DNA of 64,000 nucleotides from Macrostomum hystrix. Its lineage: Eukaryota > Platyhelminthes > Macrostomidae. The translations under genes were made by a program, and so were the position numbers. The first letter of the stretch is position 1; each line of letters opens with the position of its first letter. The stretch covers positions 629,501 through 693,500 of the forward strand of contig CATNEN010000035.1 in the NCBI GenBank assembly GCA_950097015.1, in the 5' to 3' direction. The notes beneath the pieces are model-generated. The model did no database searches. It saw nothing but the letters and a program-made list of their open reading frames with translations, and had not been told where the DNA came from. Shown here in pieces: positions 34,589-46,622 of the stretch.

Positions 34589-36904
34589 TTTTTTAACGCT
34601 ACATTTATTTTCGATTTTATACCTGATGAAGTTAATTTTTGTAGTTAATAGTTTGTCGTTTATATGTACCAGAACTCTTAAAGTTAATTTGTATCATTTT
34701 TGGATATTCAATCACTTGTAAATTTTCTTCACCCAGTCCCGCTCAGAGAGTTAACCGTATTTATGAAGCATTGGGACGATTACTTGAGTAATGGGAGCGA
34801 TTACTTACAAATATGTTTTGTAACTAATATCAAGGATGAATAATAGACTAAATTATTTCTCATTTTCGGTGGAACTACCAAGGGGGATTCCTCCGCTGAC
34901 AATTTTTGTGCTGCAGCCGAACGGAGCAACGCAAGCGCACGAAACTCAAGAACACGGGCCAACATTTTGTTGCGCATCTTCTGAAACAAGAACCAAGTCG
35001 CCAGCTCTTAAGACCGTCGAGATATTCAATGGTTCTGGCCAAAAGTCAGATTTTTCCCATAAGCGCTGAAGGTGCATTTCATACGCACCTATACACGAAT
35101 TAGCACTGCGCCTCAGCGCGGCCTAGCCAGTCCTTCAAAATTTATCAGCATGTCACCCGAATGTGCCTGCATCATCTCCGTCTTTGGTGGTCACCTACCT
35201 CTATCTAGGGACTGCTGGATCTTCAAGGTGGAAATAGGCCACTATGGAAACCCTGACGCAAATTTCTCCAATTTCACTGATCAAGCCTAAATATTAGGCG
35301 CAGATCAACCAAAGGATACCATCGCCTGTGGCGCTGTTAGCATTCAGGCGCTGAAAACCCCCTTGGTATAAAAACGGGCGGCAAAATGGCTTGGTAGTCC
35401 TACTGTTAATGATGTCAAATCATTAAATATAATAAATATTTTTTTACGATTTTCTTTACGTCTGAGACAGAATAAACTAATTGCAATAAAGTTATTTTCT
35501 GTTCGCACTTTTTTTAAGAAAACGTAACCGAAATCAAGGACTTCAATTATTTATATTTTTTCGCCAGCAGTAATCTCGACAAGTTAATAATTTAAGTGCA
35601 TTCTTGCATTGAAACAAGACAAGGGATTAAACGAATGGGAAGGTAATTTACTGGAATGCTAACATGCTCATATTAGAACAGACAGCTGAATAACACAAGC
35701 CAGAGCCTATCTAATAAGAGTTCTAGGTTAAAAACGGCATAGTAAAGTGTGACAAAAAGTAGGCACTAAAATGAACTAATAAAAATAAATAAAACAAAAA
35801 CAAACAGAAATTGACTAATTTGAAGGCAGAATGTACGACAAAGTCAAGCGTTATCTGTTAAATCGACATCCGCCTGTACATTTAAGTATGTGCCAAAGTA
35901 CAGCCCAGTAAGATTCCGCAAAGTTGATTGAGCCACTTACTTTGAGTTTTAAGCGGAGAATTTAAGAATTGAATTTTAAATAACTTTTACAAACTTTAAA
36001 GAGGGTCACAGATTCTAAGACAATTCTGCCATTTTCTGAGAATTCGAAGCGGGTTGCGCTAGTGATTGTGTTTAATTTAGAAACTTTCTGAGAATTCGCT
36101 ATCACTTATCACTATCAAGTGGGTTACGATAGTGATAGTGGATAATTCAGGAACTTTGGCAGTCATCAGGGAAGAAAAAAATCTAACTTTCGCAGTCGAT
36201 GTGAAGTGGCTCAATAAGGAAAAATGTCTCAAAAAACTACTTACATTTTCTAACCAAGTAGTATGCGAAGGAAATAAAGTTTTTGCCAGCGATGGTAAAA
36301 TATAGAGATTAATGAGCACTTTGCAATGCTTGAAGCTAAAATATGGTGCTCGACGGTTGCTAAGGGCAATTAGGAAATCAGTAGAATAGTTTTGATTATC
36401 AGCAAAACTATATAATACTACAAGTATGTTTGATTATCCGACAGTTTCTGTCTAGACGCCGACAAGCGGTGCCCGGAGCCGAGAAGCTGAGCGGCAGATG
36501 ACGTCACGCTCGGCTCCAGGCTGGCTTCATTGACTGAAGTTGAAGCAGAAATTGTTTTTAAGATTCGATTAGCGACTTTTTAGAACTAGGAAATGCGGCA
36601 CTGCATGATTAATTACCGGATGCTAGCGACTGTTCTGCTGGTGACCTCTTCTGAACTTTAGGCGGCAGTGCTGAAACTGCAATCAGTGTTTCAATCGATG
36701 TAAAATATGATAAAACTGAATATTATCCCTAGCTTCTATAAGGACAATAGGGATTGAGAATATTGGCCCAGAAATATCCCCTAAACAATCGCCACTTAAA
36801 TCCACCATTGAAATCTTGATGAGTATATGTGCGTGATAGGAAGCTTTTAAGAGCTTTGTTGTCTTGCTAAGAATTGCTCTATAGAATATTGTAAAGATCT
36901 TTGG
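34589..36904. other. Noncoding spacer in copy B
   Basis: Counterpart of 29363-31689, including the hairpin (36100-36116 / 36128-36144) and the CRE-type GC hairpin (36475-36517, TGACGTCA at 36499-36506). No gene recognised. Confidence 0.6.
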
Positions 36905-38045
36905 GATTAACGTATCGATTTCTGCTACGAATGTATTGATCTCTGGGATAATTGTTTAGACTTCTGGGATTAACGATAGATTCCTGGATTAACGATAAAT
37001 CTCTGGAATTAACGATAGATTTCTGGATTAACGATAGATCTCCTGGACAAAAGATAGATCTCCAGGATTAACGATAGATCTCCAGGATTAACGATAAATC
37101 TCTGGGATTAACGATAGATCTCCTGGATTAACGATAGATCTCCAGGATTAACAATAATTCTCTGGGATTAACGATAGATCTCCTGGATTAACGATAGATC
37201 TCCAGGATTAACAATAATTCTCTGGGATTAACGATAGATTTCTGGATTAACGATAGATCTCCTGGACAAAAGATAGATCTCCAGGATTAACGATAGATCT
37301 CCAGGATTAACAATAAATCTCTGGGATTAACGATAGATCTCCTGGATTAACGATAGATCTCCAGGATTAACAATAATTCTCTGGGATTAACGATAGATCT
37401 CCTGGATTAACGATAGATCTCCAGGATTAACAATAATTCTCTGGGATTAACGATAGATCTCCTGGATTAACGATAGATCTCCAGGGTTAACAATAAATCT
37501 CTGGAATTAACGATAGATTCCTGGATTAACGATAGATCTCCTGGATTAACGATAGATCTCCAGGATTAACAATAATTCTCTGGGATTAACGATAGATCTC
37601 CTGGATTAACGATAGATCTCCAGGGTTAACAATAAATCTCTGGAATTAACGATAGATTCCTGGATTAACGATAGATCTCCAGGGTTAACGATAGATCTCC
37701 AGGGTTAACAATAAATCTCTGGGATTACCGATAGATCTCCTGGACTAACGATAGATCTCCTGGATTAACAATAAATCTCTGGGATTAACGATAGATCTCC
37801 TGGATTAACGATAGATCTCCAGGGTTAACAATAAATCTCTGGAATTAACGATAGATTTCTGGATTAACGATAGATCTCCTGGACAAAAGATAGATCTCCA
37901 GGATTAACGATAGATCTCCAGGATTAACAATAAATCTCTGGGATTAACGATAGATCTCCAGGATTAACGATAGATCTCCTGGATTAACGATAGATCTTCT
38001 GGGTTAACGACAGATCTCCTGGACTAACGATAGATCTCTGGGATA
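36905..38045. repeat. About 21-bp minisatellite, copy B
   Basis: About 54 copies of the GATTAACGATAGATCTCC unit; blocks of three to six variants are themselves repeated (for example around GGACAAAAGATAGATC), so it expanded in higher-order steps after the duplication. Confidence 0.92.
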
Positions 38046-38059
38046 AACTTAACTGCGAC

Positions 38060-38065
38060 TTTATT
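38060..38065 (-). terminator. Candidate poly(A) signal, SLC38A10-like gene
   Basis: AATAAA on the minus strand about 240 bases past the in-frame stop at 38303. Confidence 0.4.
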
Positions 38066-38302
38066 AAGCAGTGCTTCAGTTCACCCAGCTGTAAAATGGA
38101 TAGCAGCAATAGCTGAGTGCGGACATTCTGGTTGGAGTGGTGGCCTCCCGAGTCCACGGACTGAACAGCTGTACAAAGCCTTCAGCTGCGCCGCGCAATA
38201 GCTGCACCATTAGTATTTTCTGTTCCTTCTCTTTTTCCGTTGGAATAGAAGTATCCATCCCTCACCCTGACACCCTGAATATCCCAGATCCCCTATTAAC
38301 AA

Positions 38303-38975
38303 TCAGAATGAGTCTACCACTGCCTTTAGAAAATAATGATACCATAAAATGATCCCGCACGCACCTGCTATAAACTTAATTGGGACCCGCGGCATCACGG
38401 GCCGATCTCCGGGCGCAGCGATTTTCCATCCCCTGTGATCATCGCCAACCCGGCTATTCGGATGACGCAAAGGATCGCCGACCTGGAGGCCGACTTCGCC
38501 GTCTTCGCGCTTAGCCAACACGGCGAAGCTGCTGACGCAAAGGGCGAGGAGGCCGATCAGAAGGATGGCCACCGCCATGGCGCGGCCGCTGGATTTGAAC
38601 ACGGACAATGAGAAGCTGGCCGGCAGGATGTAGCAGATGATGGAGCCGGTCAGGGCGCCAGTGATGCCGAGCACGAACTCAACTGCGGAAACAATGCGCC
38701 GCATGCTCAAGTTTAGAAATCTTTTAAAAATCAACCTGGGATTCTGTGTCTGACCCAACCGAGTCTGGGGATCTGGGAACTGAGACGCACCATTTGGCAG
38801 TAGGATGCCGCCAAGCAGAGTGCCGGCAACGATTGCCAGTGTAATGCCGCGGAATTGCGTATCCGGGATCACCCCGCTGACGCTGATGTCGCCGCTGGCG
38901 CCGCCTCCGCCGCTGATTGGCAGTTCAGAAAGACCAGTCTGCTGCGAATGATTTTGAGATAACAAGATTGAGCAG

Positions 38976-39030
<55 letters not shown>

Positions 39031-42000
39031 GGCAGAACAGACAGACAGGCAGAACAGACAGACAGAAAAAGTTACTCACGACTTGAGTCAATTATTATTT
39101 ACCATATTTTAGACGACCAAACATAATTAGCAATCAATTAGACACTAGCGTATAGAGTTTTACAGCTAATACTACTGCTTATGGATAAACGTTAGTAGTA
39201 AGTTATACGACTAGCTAGAAAATTTAAATAATAACTTATTGAATTTGTTTGAAAAAAAGCAAGACAAGTAAGAAGATGCGAAATATGGAAACTGTGTCAA
39301 TTGAAAAAGAATCAGTGTTAGTGGAAAAAGTAAAAAACAACTATTAATTTGTAATAAAATAATTCTTTACCTGAGCTCAGACCGATGAAATTATTGTTGA
39401 AGCCTTAAATTGCAAATATCACGTTTCCAGAAGCTAATGAAAACTATCCTGAGTACATGCTCACTAGAAGAAATATTAGAAAGTGAGACAAGAAACTGAA
39501 GAGCGATAATCCTAAATTAGCATCTGACAATATTGACAATCCCAACTGAGGATCTGGCAATATTGACAATCCCAACTGAGGATCTGGCAATATTGACAAT
39601 CCCAACTGAGGATCTGGCAATATTGACAATCCCAACTGAGGATTTGGCAAGATTGACAATCCCAACTGAGAATCTGGCAAGATTGACAATCCCAACTGAG
39701 AATCTGGCAAGATTGATAATCCCAACTAATAATCTGGCAAGATTGACAATCCCAATTGCGGATCTGGCAATATTGAAAATCCCAACTGAGAATCTGGCAA
39801 TATTGAAAATCCCAACTGAGAATCTGGCAAGATTGACAATCCCAACTGAGAATCTGGCAAGATTGACAATCCCAACTGAGAATCTGGCAAGATTGACAAT
39901 CCCAACTGAGAATCTGGGTCCAGTTGAGGATCTGGCAGTGAGAAAAACCCGTTTCTACGCTGCAGACTTATCATTCAGAGGTTGTTTTGGTTGAGACAAA
40001 TGTATTCAAACGTACAATCCAATGTCTGTCGCGTGAGAATTAACGCGCATAATACTACTCGCAAGTAGTCTTAGACGGCATGAGCAGACTCACCCGCAAG
40101 TAGAGCATGCTGAAGACGCTGACGCGGCACGGATAGACGATAACGGGGAAGCTGACGGCAACAGACATTACTAGGAATAGGCGAACTAGATTGCACACAG
40201 GCGTATTCGGGTACATGGCCGTCAGATCGCCGTGAATCACTGGGTGAGAGGCGTTGCAGGCCACGTAGCCAATGGCGCCCACCTGGAGTTTGAAGTAACG
40301 TAGAGCCAGATTACGCAACTGTTCACGATGATGGATGGAACAAACGATATGCACCCCTTGATGTGACTCACCAAAATATAAAACATGCAAGAAGATGCGA
40401 CCGATACAGTGAGAATCTTCTGGACAGTTTTAATGTTGGGCTCGGCAAGCGAATCGTACAGCAAAAATAGTTGCCTGAATAGTAGAAAGATAAATAATGA
40501 GTCAAATAACTTGCGATTGTGACTACTAGTAGTAGGATGGTTAATTAAAATTCTAGCGGTACTTCTAATGGCAGATAGACATAAAATAAGGACAGACACA
40601 CATAAAAAAAGGACAGACACACATAAAATAAGGACAGACACACATAAAATAAGGACAGACACACATAAAATAAGGACAGACACACAGAAAATAAGGACAG
40701 ACACACATAAAATAAGGGCAGACACACATAAAATAAGGGCAGACACACATAAAATAAGGACAGACACACATAAAATAAGGACAGACACACAAAAAATAAT
40801 GGCAGACACACAAAAATAAGGACAGACACACATAAAATAAGGACAGACACATAAAATAAGGACAGACACACATAAAATAAGGACAGACACATAAAATAAG
40901 GGCAGACACACATAAAATAAGAAAAGACACACATAAAATAAGGACAGACACACATAAAAAAAGGGCAGACACACATAAAATAAGGACAGACACACAGAAA
41001 AAAAGGGCAGACACACATAAAATAAGGACAGACACACATAAAATAAGGACAGACACACATAAAATAAGGGCAGACACACATAAAATAAGGACAGACACAC
41101 ATAAAATAAGGGCAGACACACATAAAATAAGGGCAGACACCGTAAAGTAATAAATGACTCTCGAAAGTAATCACAAGCACCCTAAAGTAATCACTGACAC
41201 CCTAAAGTAATCACTGACACCCTAAAGTAATCACTGACACCCTAAAGTAATCACTGACACCCTAAAGTAATCACTGACACCCTAAAGTAATCACTGACAT
41301 CCTAAAGTAATCACTGACACCCTAAAGTAATCACTGACATCCTAAAGTAATCACTGACATCCTAAAGTAATCACTGACACCCTAAAGTAATCACTGACAT
41401 CCTAAAGTAATCACTGACACCCTAAAGTAATCACTGACACCCTAAAGTAATCACTGACATCCTAAAGTAATCACTGACATCCTAAAGTAATCACTGACAC
41501 CCTAAAGTAATCACTGACACCCTAATGTAATCACTGACACCCTAAAGTAATAACTGACATCCTAAAGTAATCACTGACACCCTGAACTAACCACTGACAC
41601 CCTAAAGTTGGTGCAGACAACCGTAAGTAACAGCTGACTATAAAAGGTAAAGCCAATGCTGAATACAATAAAAGTAAGCGGCAAAATTCTCATATGATGA
41701 CTCACGTCTGGCAGGAGAAAGCCAGGCACATGATTGGCAGAGAGTAGAGTAGGCCGCTCACCCTGAACCAGTTGTAAGGCGCTTCGTACGGATTTTTAAA
41801 AGTCGGATTGAACACATCAGTTAGTCGCTGCTGAACAGTGAGACCTACAAGCTGAAACATTACAATACAAGCGGGTGAATACAATAGTCAAGCCACCTAT
41901 GTTAGAACCCTGTAAAAAATTCGGCTGCTTTTTCGGCGGGTTTTTTGTGCAAAATAGGAGTGGAATCTACCAAAATCCCCCCTATCTCGCAAGATTTAAA

Positions 42001-45000
42001 GAAACCACCCAGGAAGCAGCCGATGTGATCGTAAATTGTGCGGAAACCGCCGAAGAATCACCCGAACCAGTGGCCCATGGGACAACCAGAGAATTATTTA
42101 CGGGCGATTCCTCGGCGGTTTCTGAACATGGAATCTTCCGAACTGGAGGATTCTTTGGGTGATTCCATTTCGCCACCAAGAAGCACCGAGAAAACGCCCA
42201 GTTGGGAAGATTCTAAGCATGGAATCATCCGATTGGTATGTCTCCAGCGTTCGGCTTTTTCTTTTTCTGGAAACACCGCAGATTCCAACTGGAATCACCC
42301 AAAGAAACATCCATATTTTTTAGCGGGAAACCGGTCTTTCTCCCCGCCTTAGTCTCACATGCAGCAGGAAGCCGGCATAGCAGGCCAACGATACGAAGCT
42401 GATGCGAGCCAGCGAGGCCGGGTCGCGCATCAGCGACAGTGGCAGAATGACGCAGGCGGCGAATGACGTCATGACTAGGCCGCGTAGACCCGGCAGGCTG
42501 GCCGCTTCGAGGCCCAGGAGGGCCGCCACCACCTTTTGGATTTGCAGAGTTGAGTTCAGGCTACTCGATACAGAACTACAGCCATAGTAATTCTGTATTC
42601 AAACATACAAAACATTGTATGTTTGAATACATTTGTCTCAACAAAAAACCCTCTGAATAATGAGTCTGCACCGTAAAAGCGGGCTTTTCTCGCTGCCAGA
42701 TCCTCAACTGGTCCCAGATTCTCAGTTGGGATTGTCAATCTTGCCAGATCCTCAGTTGGGATTGTCAATCTTGCCAGATCCTCAGTTGGGATTGTCAATC
42801 TTGCCAGATTCTCAGTTGGGATTGTCAATCTTGCCAGATTCTCAGTTGGGATTGTCAATCTTGCCAGATTCTCAGTTGGGATTGTCAATCTTGCCAGATT
42901 CTCAGTTGGGATTGTCAATCTTGCCAGATTCTCAGTTGGGATTGTCAATCTTGCCAGATTCTCAGTTGGGATTGTCAATCTTGCCAGATTCTCAGTTGGG
43001 ATTGTCAATCTTGCCAGATTCTCAGTTGGGATTGTCAATCTTGCCAGATTCTCAGTTGGGATTGTCAATCTTGCCAGATTCTCAGTTGGGATTGTCAATC
43101 TTGCCAGATTCTCAGTTGGGATTGTCAATCTTGCCAGATTCTCAGTTGGGATTGTCAATCTTGCCAGATTCTCAGTTGGGATTGTCAATCTTGCCAGATT
43201 CTCAGTTGGGATTGTCAATCTTGCCAGATTCTCAGTTGGGATTGTCAATCTTGCCAGATTCTCAGTTGGGATTGTCAATCTTGCCAGATTCTCAGTTGGG
43301 ATTGTCAATCTTCCAGATTCTCAGCTGGGATTGTCAATCTTGCCAGATTATTAGTTGGGATTATCAATCTTGCCAGATCCTCAGTTGGGATTGTCAATCT
43401 TGCCAGATTCTCAGTTGGGATTGTCAATCTTGCCAGATTCTCAGTTGGGATTGTCAATCTTGCCAGATTCTCAGTTGGGATTGTTAACTACTGCTCACTA
43501 TTGTTACTTATTACTACTACAATACTAACTACAACAACAACTATTACTAAGTCTAGGACCACTACTATTACTACTGCTACTACTGTGACTACTATTACGT
43601 ATATTTATAACTATCGCCTACTACGAGTTGTATTCTGCGCATTAAATTTTAAGAAAAAATTGAAATGGACCGGACCTGCGGAAACAGGTCGCCAACAATG
43701 ATGTGAAAAGCCACTAGTGTGCCCAGGGAAAGGCCAATCATGCTGGCTTCTACAACCAGCTTGCCCATTGGGCCGTATAGATGATGGGCCAAGAATTCGA
43801 AGCTGCCTCGTTTTGTAGCCAGGGCGCAGGTGAGTAGCATCTCGCTGGACTTTAGTGTTGCCAGGCTAACCAGGATCAGCAGAAGGGTGGCTAGCAGGAA
43901 GCCGCACTGGAATTTTATGCGATCATTTATACACGCATTCTGAGAAGACCGGGCGGCAGTGCCAGCTGGTGAGGGAAGAGGGGCGGCAGTGCCAGCTGGT
44001 GAGTGAAGGGGGGCGGCAGTGCCAGCTGGTGAGGGAAGAGGGGCGGCAGTGCCAGCTGGTGAGGGAAGGGGCGGCAGTGCCAGCTGGTGAGGGAAGGGGG
44101 GCGGCAGTGCCAGCTGGTGAGGGAAGAGGGGCGGCAGTGCCAGCTGGTGAGGGAAGAGGGGCGGCAGTGCCAGCTGGTGAGGGAAGGGGGGCGGGAGTGC
44201 CAGCTGGTGAGGGAAGGGGTAGCAGTGCCAGCTGGTGAGGGAAGGGGGGCAGCAGTGCCAGCTGGTGAGGGAAGGGGCAGCAGTGCCAGCTGGTGAGGGA
44301 AGAGGGGCGGCAGTGCCAGCTGGTGAGGGAAGGGGCGGCAGTGCCAGCTGGTGAGGGAAGGGGCAGCAGTGCCAGCTGGTGACGGGAAGGGGGGCGGCAG
44401 TGCCAGCTGGTGAGGGAAGGGGCAGCAGTGCCAACTGCTGCTGAGGGAAGGGGGGCGGCAGTGACAGCTGGTGAGGGAAGGGGCAGCAGTGCCAGCTGGT
44501 GAGGGAAGGGGGGCAGCAGTGCCAGCTGGTGAGGGAAGAGGGGCGGCAGTGCCAGCTGGTGAGGGAAGAGGGGCGGCAGTGCCAGCTGGTGAGGGAAGTG
44601 GGGCGGCAGTGCCAGCTGGTGAGGGAAGAGGGGCGGCAGTGCCAGCTGGTGAGGGAAGGGGCGGCAGTGCCAGCTGGTGAGGGAAGGGGCAGCAGTGCCA
44701 ACTGGTGAGGGAAGAGGGGCGGCAGTGCCAGCTGGTGAGGGAAGGGGCAGCAGTGCCAGCTGGTGAGTGAAGGGGGGCGGCAGTGCCAGCTGGTGAGGGA
44801 AGAGGGGCGGCAGTGCCAGCTGGTGAGGGAAGGGGCGGCAGTGCCAGCTGGTGAGGGAAGGGGGGCGGCAGTGCCAGCTGGTGAGGGAAGAGGGGCGGCA
44901 GTGCCAGCTGGTGAGGGAAGAGGGGCGGCAGTGCCAGCTGGTGAGGGAAGAGGGGCGGCAGTGCGAGCTGGTGAGGGAAGAGGGGCGGCAGTGCCAGCTG

Positions 45001-45188
45001 GTGAGGGAAGAGGGGCGGCAGTGCCAGCTGGTGAGGGAAGAGGGGCGGCAGTGCCAGCTGGTGAGGGAAGGGGCGGAAGACCTGTCGTCAGGTTGTCGCA
45101 CCTGTGCGAAGCAGAACGGCATTGACAGCACTGTGACGCCAACGATGCTGTTGGTGAGGGTGGCGGCTGCCTGGCCCACCTCGCCCAT
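38303..45188 (-). CDS. SLC38A10-like: SLC38A10-like amino-acid transporter (eight exons)
   Basis: Multi-pass membrane protein of the SLC38 sodium-coupled neutral amino-acid transporter family. Exons: 45188-45102, 43906-43676, 42532-42359, 41851-41706, 40474-40372, 40282-40094, 38941-38791, 38682-38365 (or reading on to a stop at 38303). All phases match (0, 0, 0, 2, 0, 0, 1). The ATG gives TNSIVGVTVLSMPFCFAQ, the first helix with the family's NSIVG motif. Exon 2 carries YGPMGKLVVEASMIGLSLGT, exon 5 LYDSLAEP, exon 6 MSVAVSFPVIVYPCR, exon 7 GTLLGGILLPN and exon 8 GITGALTGSIICYILPA; these match SLC38A10 best of the members I know. Exon 8 ends either at a donor (GTGCGT, 38364) leading to an unseen C-terminal tail, or by read-through with about 20 more residues, giving 486 aa, far shorter than vertebrate SLC38A10. 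Every long intron holds a minisatellite. Confidence 0.88.
38972..39066. repeat. (CAGA)n microsatellite, copy B
   Basis: Counterpart of 33034-33155 with fewer interrupted repeats. Confidence 0.95.
39528..39912. repeat. 30-bp minisatellite, array 3 (plus orientation)
   Basis: About 13 copies, some diverged (TATTGAAAATCCC, AACTAATAATC). It is followed at 39913-40018 by a unique flank (GGATCTGGCAGTGAGAAA ... GAGACAAATGTATTCAAAC) that recurs inverted at 42600-42715. It lies in SLC38 intron 6. Confidence 0.93.
40577..41137. repeat. 21-bp minisatellite in SLC38 intron 4
   Basis: About 27 copies of GACAGACACACATAAAATAA plus G, some with GGGCAGACAC. Minus-strand Cys/Phe/Leu-rich frames across it (up to 294 codons) run into exons 6 and 5 by chance. 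Confidence 0.95.
41165..41600. repeat. 20-bp minisatellite in SLC38 intron 4
   Basis: About 22 copies of CCTAAAGTAATCACTGACAC (or ...ACAT). It directly abuts the 21-bp array, with which it shares only the GACAC junction. Confidence 0.95.
41885..42310. other. SLC38 intron 3 with fold-back sequence
   Basis: Holds an inverted repeat of about 23 bp: 42041-42063 (CGGAAACCGCCGAAGAATCA...) pairs with 42102-42124, loop 38 nt, about two mismatches. Short GGAATC/GATTCC motifs recur around it. It may be a fold-back or MITE-like insertion. Confidence 0.55.
42600..43482 (-). repeat. 30-bp minisatellite, array 4, inverted, with shared flank
   Basis: About 25 copies of the 30-bp unit in minus orientation (42716-43482), most of them identical. 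The flank 42600-42715 is the reverse complement of 39913-40018 at roughly 85% identity, so array plus flank moved or duplicated together. Beyond the flank, 42597-42630 is itself palindromic (TATTCAAACATACAA against TTGTATGTTTGAATA). It lies in SLC38 intron 2. Confidence 0.93.
43960..45070. repeat. 27-30-bp minisatellite in SLC38 intron 1
   Basis: About 38 copies of GGCGGCAGTGCCAGCTGGTG followed by AGGGAAGAGGGG or AGGGAAGG. In the sense of the gene (minus) each unit carries TCCCTCACCAG, which looks like a 3' splice site. It fills nearly all of intron 1, and the minus strand remains open in two frames across it. Confidence 0.95.
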
Positions 45189-45361
45189 TTCTCATCAGAT
45201 TAAATCAGATTTTTGCTTCTTGCTAGCAAGAAGAGAGCAAGCTGCAAAAAAAGTTATTATTATGTAACTTTTTTATACTGCTTAACTGCTAACATACAGG
45301 CTACTGAAAATAACAAGGGTGGCGTTGTGTAAATACAGCAGGGGAGATAGGAATCATATAG
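45189..45361. other. 5' flank of the SLC38A10-like gene
   Basis: Immediately upstream of the ATG the minus strand reads CTTGCTCTCTTCTTGCTAG about 34 bases before the start codon, a good acceptor with a pyrimidine tract. It may end a 5' UTR intron or receive a spliced leader. No TATA box seen. Confidence 0.4.
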
Positions 45362-46622
45362 AAGATGCTAATACTGTAGAAAAGATGGGAATACAGTAGG
45401 AAAGATGGGAATACAGTAGGAAAGATGGGAATACTGTAGGAAAGATGGGAATGCCGTAGGAAAGATGGGAATACAGTAGGAAAGATGGGAATGCCGTAGG
45501 AAAGATGGGAATACAGTAGGAAAGATGGGAATACAGTAGGAAAGATGGGAATACAGTAGGAAAGATGGGAATACAGTAGGAAAGATGGGAATGCCGTAGG
45601 AAAGATGGGAATGCCGTAGGAAAGATGGGAATGCCGTAGGAAAGATGGGAATGCCGTAGGAAAGATGGGAATGCCGTAGGAAAGATGGGAATGCCGTAGG
45701 AAAGATGGGAATACTGTAGGAAAGATGGGAATGCCGTAGGAAAGATGGGAATACAGTAGGAAAGATGGGAATACTGTAGGAAAGATGGGAATACAGTAGG
45801 AAAGATGGGAATGCCGTAGGAAAGATGGGAATACAGTAGAAAAGATGGGAATACAGTAGGAAAGATTGGAATACAGTAGGAAAGATGGGAATACAGTAGG
45901 AAAGATGGGAATACTGTAGGAAAGATGGGAATGCAGTAGGAAAGATGGGAATACAGTAGGAAAGATGGGAATACAGTAGGAAAGATGGAAATACAGTAGG
46001 AAAGATGGGAATACAGTAGGAAAGATGGGAATGCCGTAGGAAAGATGGGAATGCAGTAGGAAAGATGGGAATACAGTAGGAAAGATGGGAATGCAGTAGG
46101 AAAGATGGGAATACAGTAGGAAAGATGGGAATACAGTAGGAAAGATGGGAATGCCGTAGGAAAGATGGGAATGCAGTAGGAAAGATGGGAATACAGTAGG
46201 AAAGATGGGAATACAGTAGGAAAGATGGGAATGCAGTAGGAAAGATGGGAATACAGTAGGAAAGATGGGAATGCCGTAGGAAAGATGGGAATACAGTAGG
46301 AAAGATGGGAATACAGTAGGAAAGATGGGAATACAGTAGGAAAGATGGGAATACAGTAGGAAAGATGGGAATACAGTAGGAAAGATGGGAATGCCGTAGG
46401 AAAGATGGGAATGCAGTAGGAAAGATGGGAATACAGTAGGAAAGATGGGAATGCCGTAGGAAAGATGGGAATACAGTAGGAAAGATGGGAATACAGTAGG
46501 AAAGATGGGAATACAGTAGGAAAGATGGGAATACAGTAGGAAAGATGGGAATACAGTAGGAAAGATGGGAATGCCGTAGGAAAGATGGGAATGCCGTAGG
46601 AAAGATGGGAATACAGTAGGAA
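45362..46622. repeat. 20-bp minisatellite
   Basis: About 63 copies of AAAGATGGGAATACAGTAGG with ATGCCGTAGG and ATGCAGTAGG variants. The minus strand stays open for 429 codons because three 20-bp units keep the frame without a stop; this is not a gene. It is intergenic between the SLC38 and NCoR genes. Confidence 0.95.

Larger units (their letters stand above)
34349..39528. repeat. Tandem segmental duplication, copy B
   Basis: Second copy of 29122-33611. Differences: a 20-bp insertion near 34785 (TGAGTAATGGGAGCGATTAC), scattered substitutions, a one-base deletion near 36300 that breaks the 31.0-kb open frame of copy A, a much longer GATTAACGATAG array, and a shorter (CAGA)n tract. Confidence 0.93.

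Noticed and set aside
40237-41180. CVCPYFM/CLSLFYV repeat 'membrane protein' of up to 294 codons
   Set aside because: 21-bp repeat in SLC38 intron 4; only the exon 5 and 6 parts carry family motifs.
42556-43487. LGLSILPDSQ / TIPTENLARL leucine-rich-like repeat proteins (also at 28395-29157 and 33533-34383)
   Set aside because: Both strands of the 30-bp minisatellite are open; the LRR-like look is coincidental, with no caps and no splice support.
43649-45188. 497- and 421-codon Pro/Ala/Ser-rich or His/Cys/Leu-rich frames
   Set aside because: Intronic minisatellite read-through; only exon 1 and exon 2 of the SLC38 gene within these frames are real.
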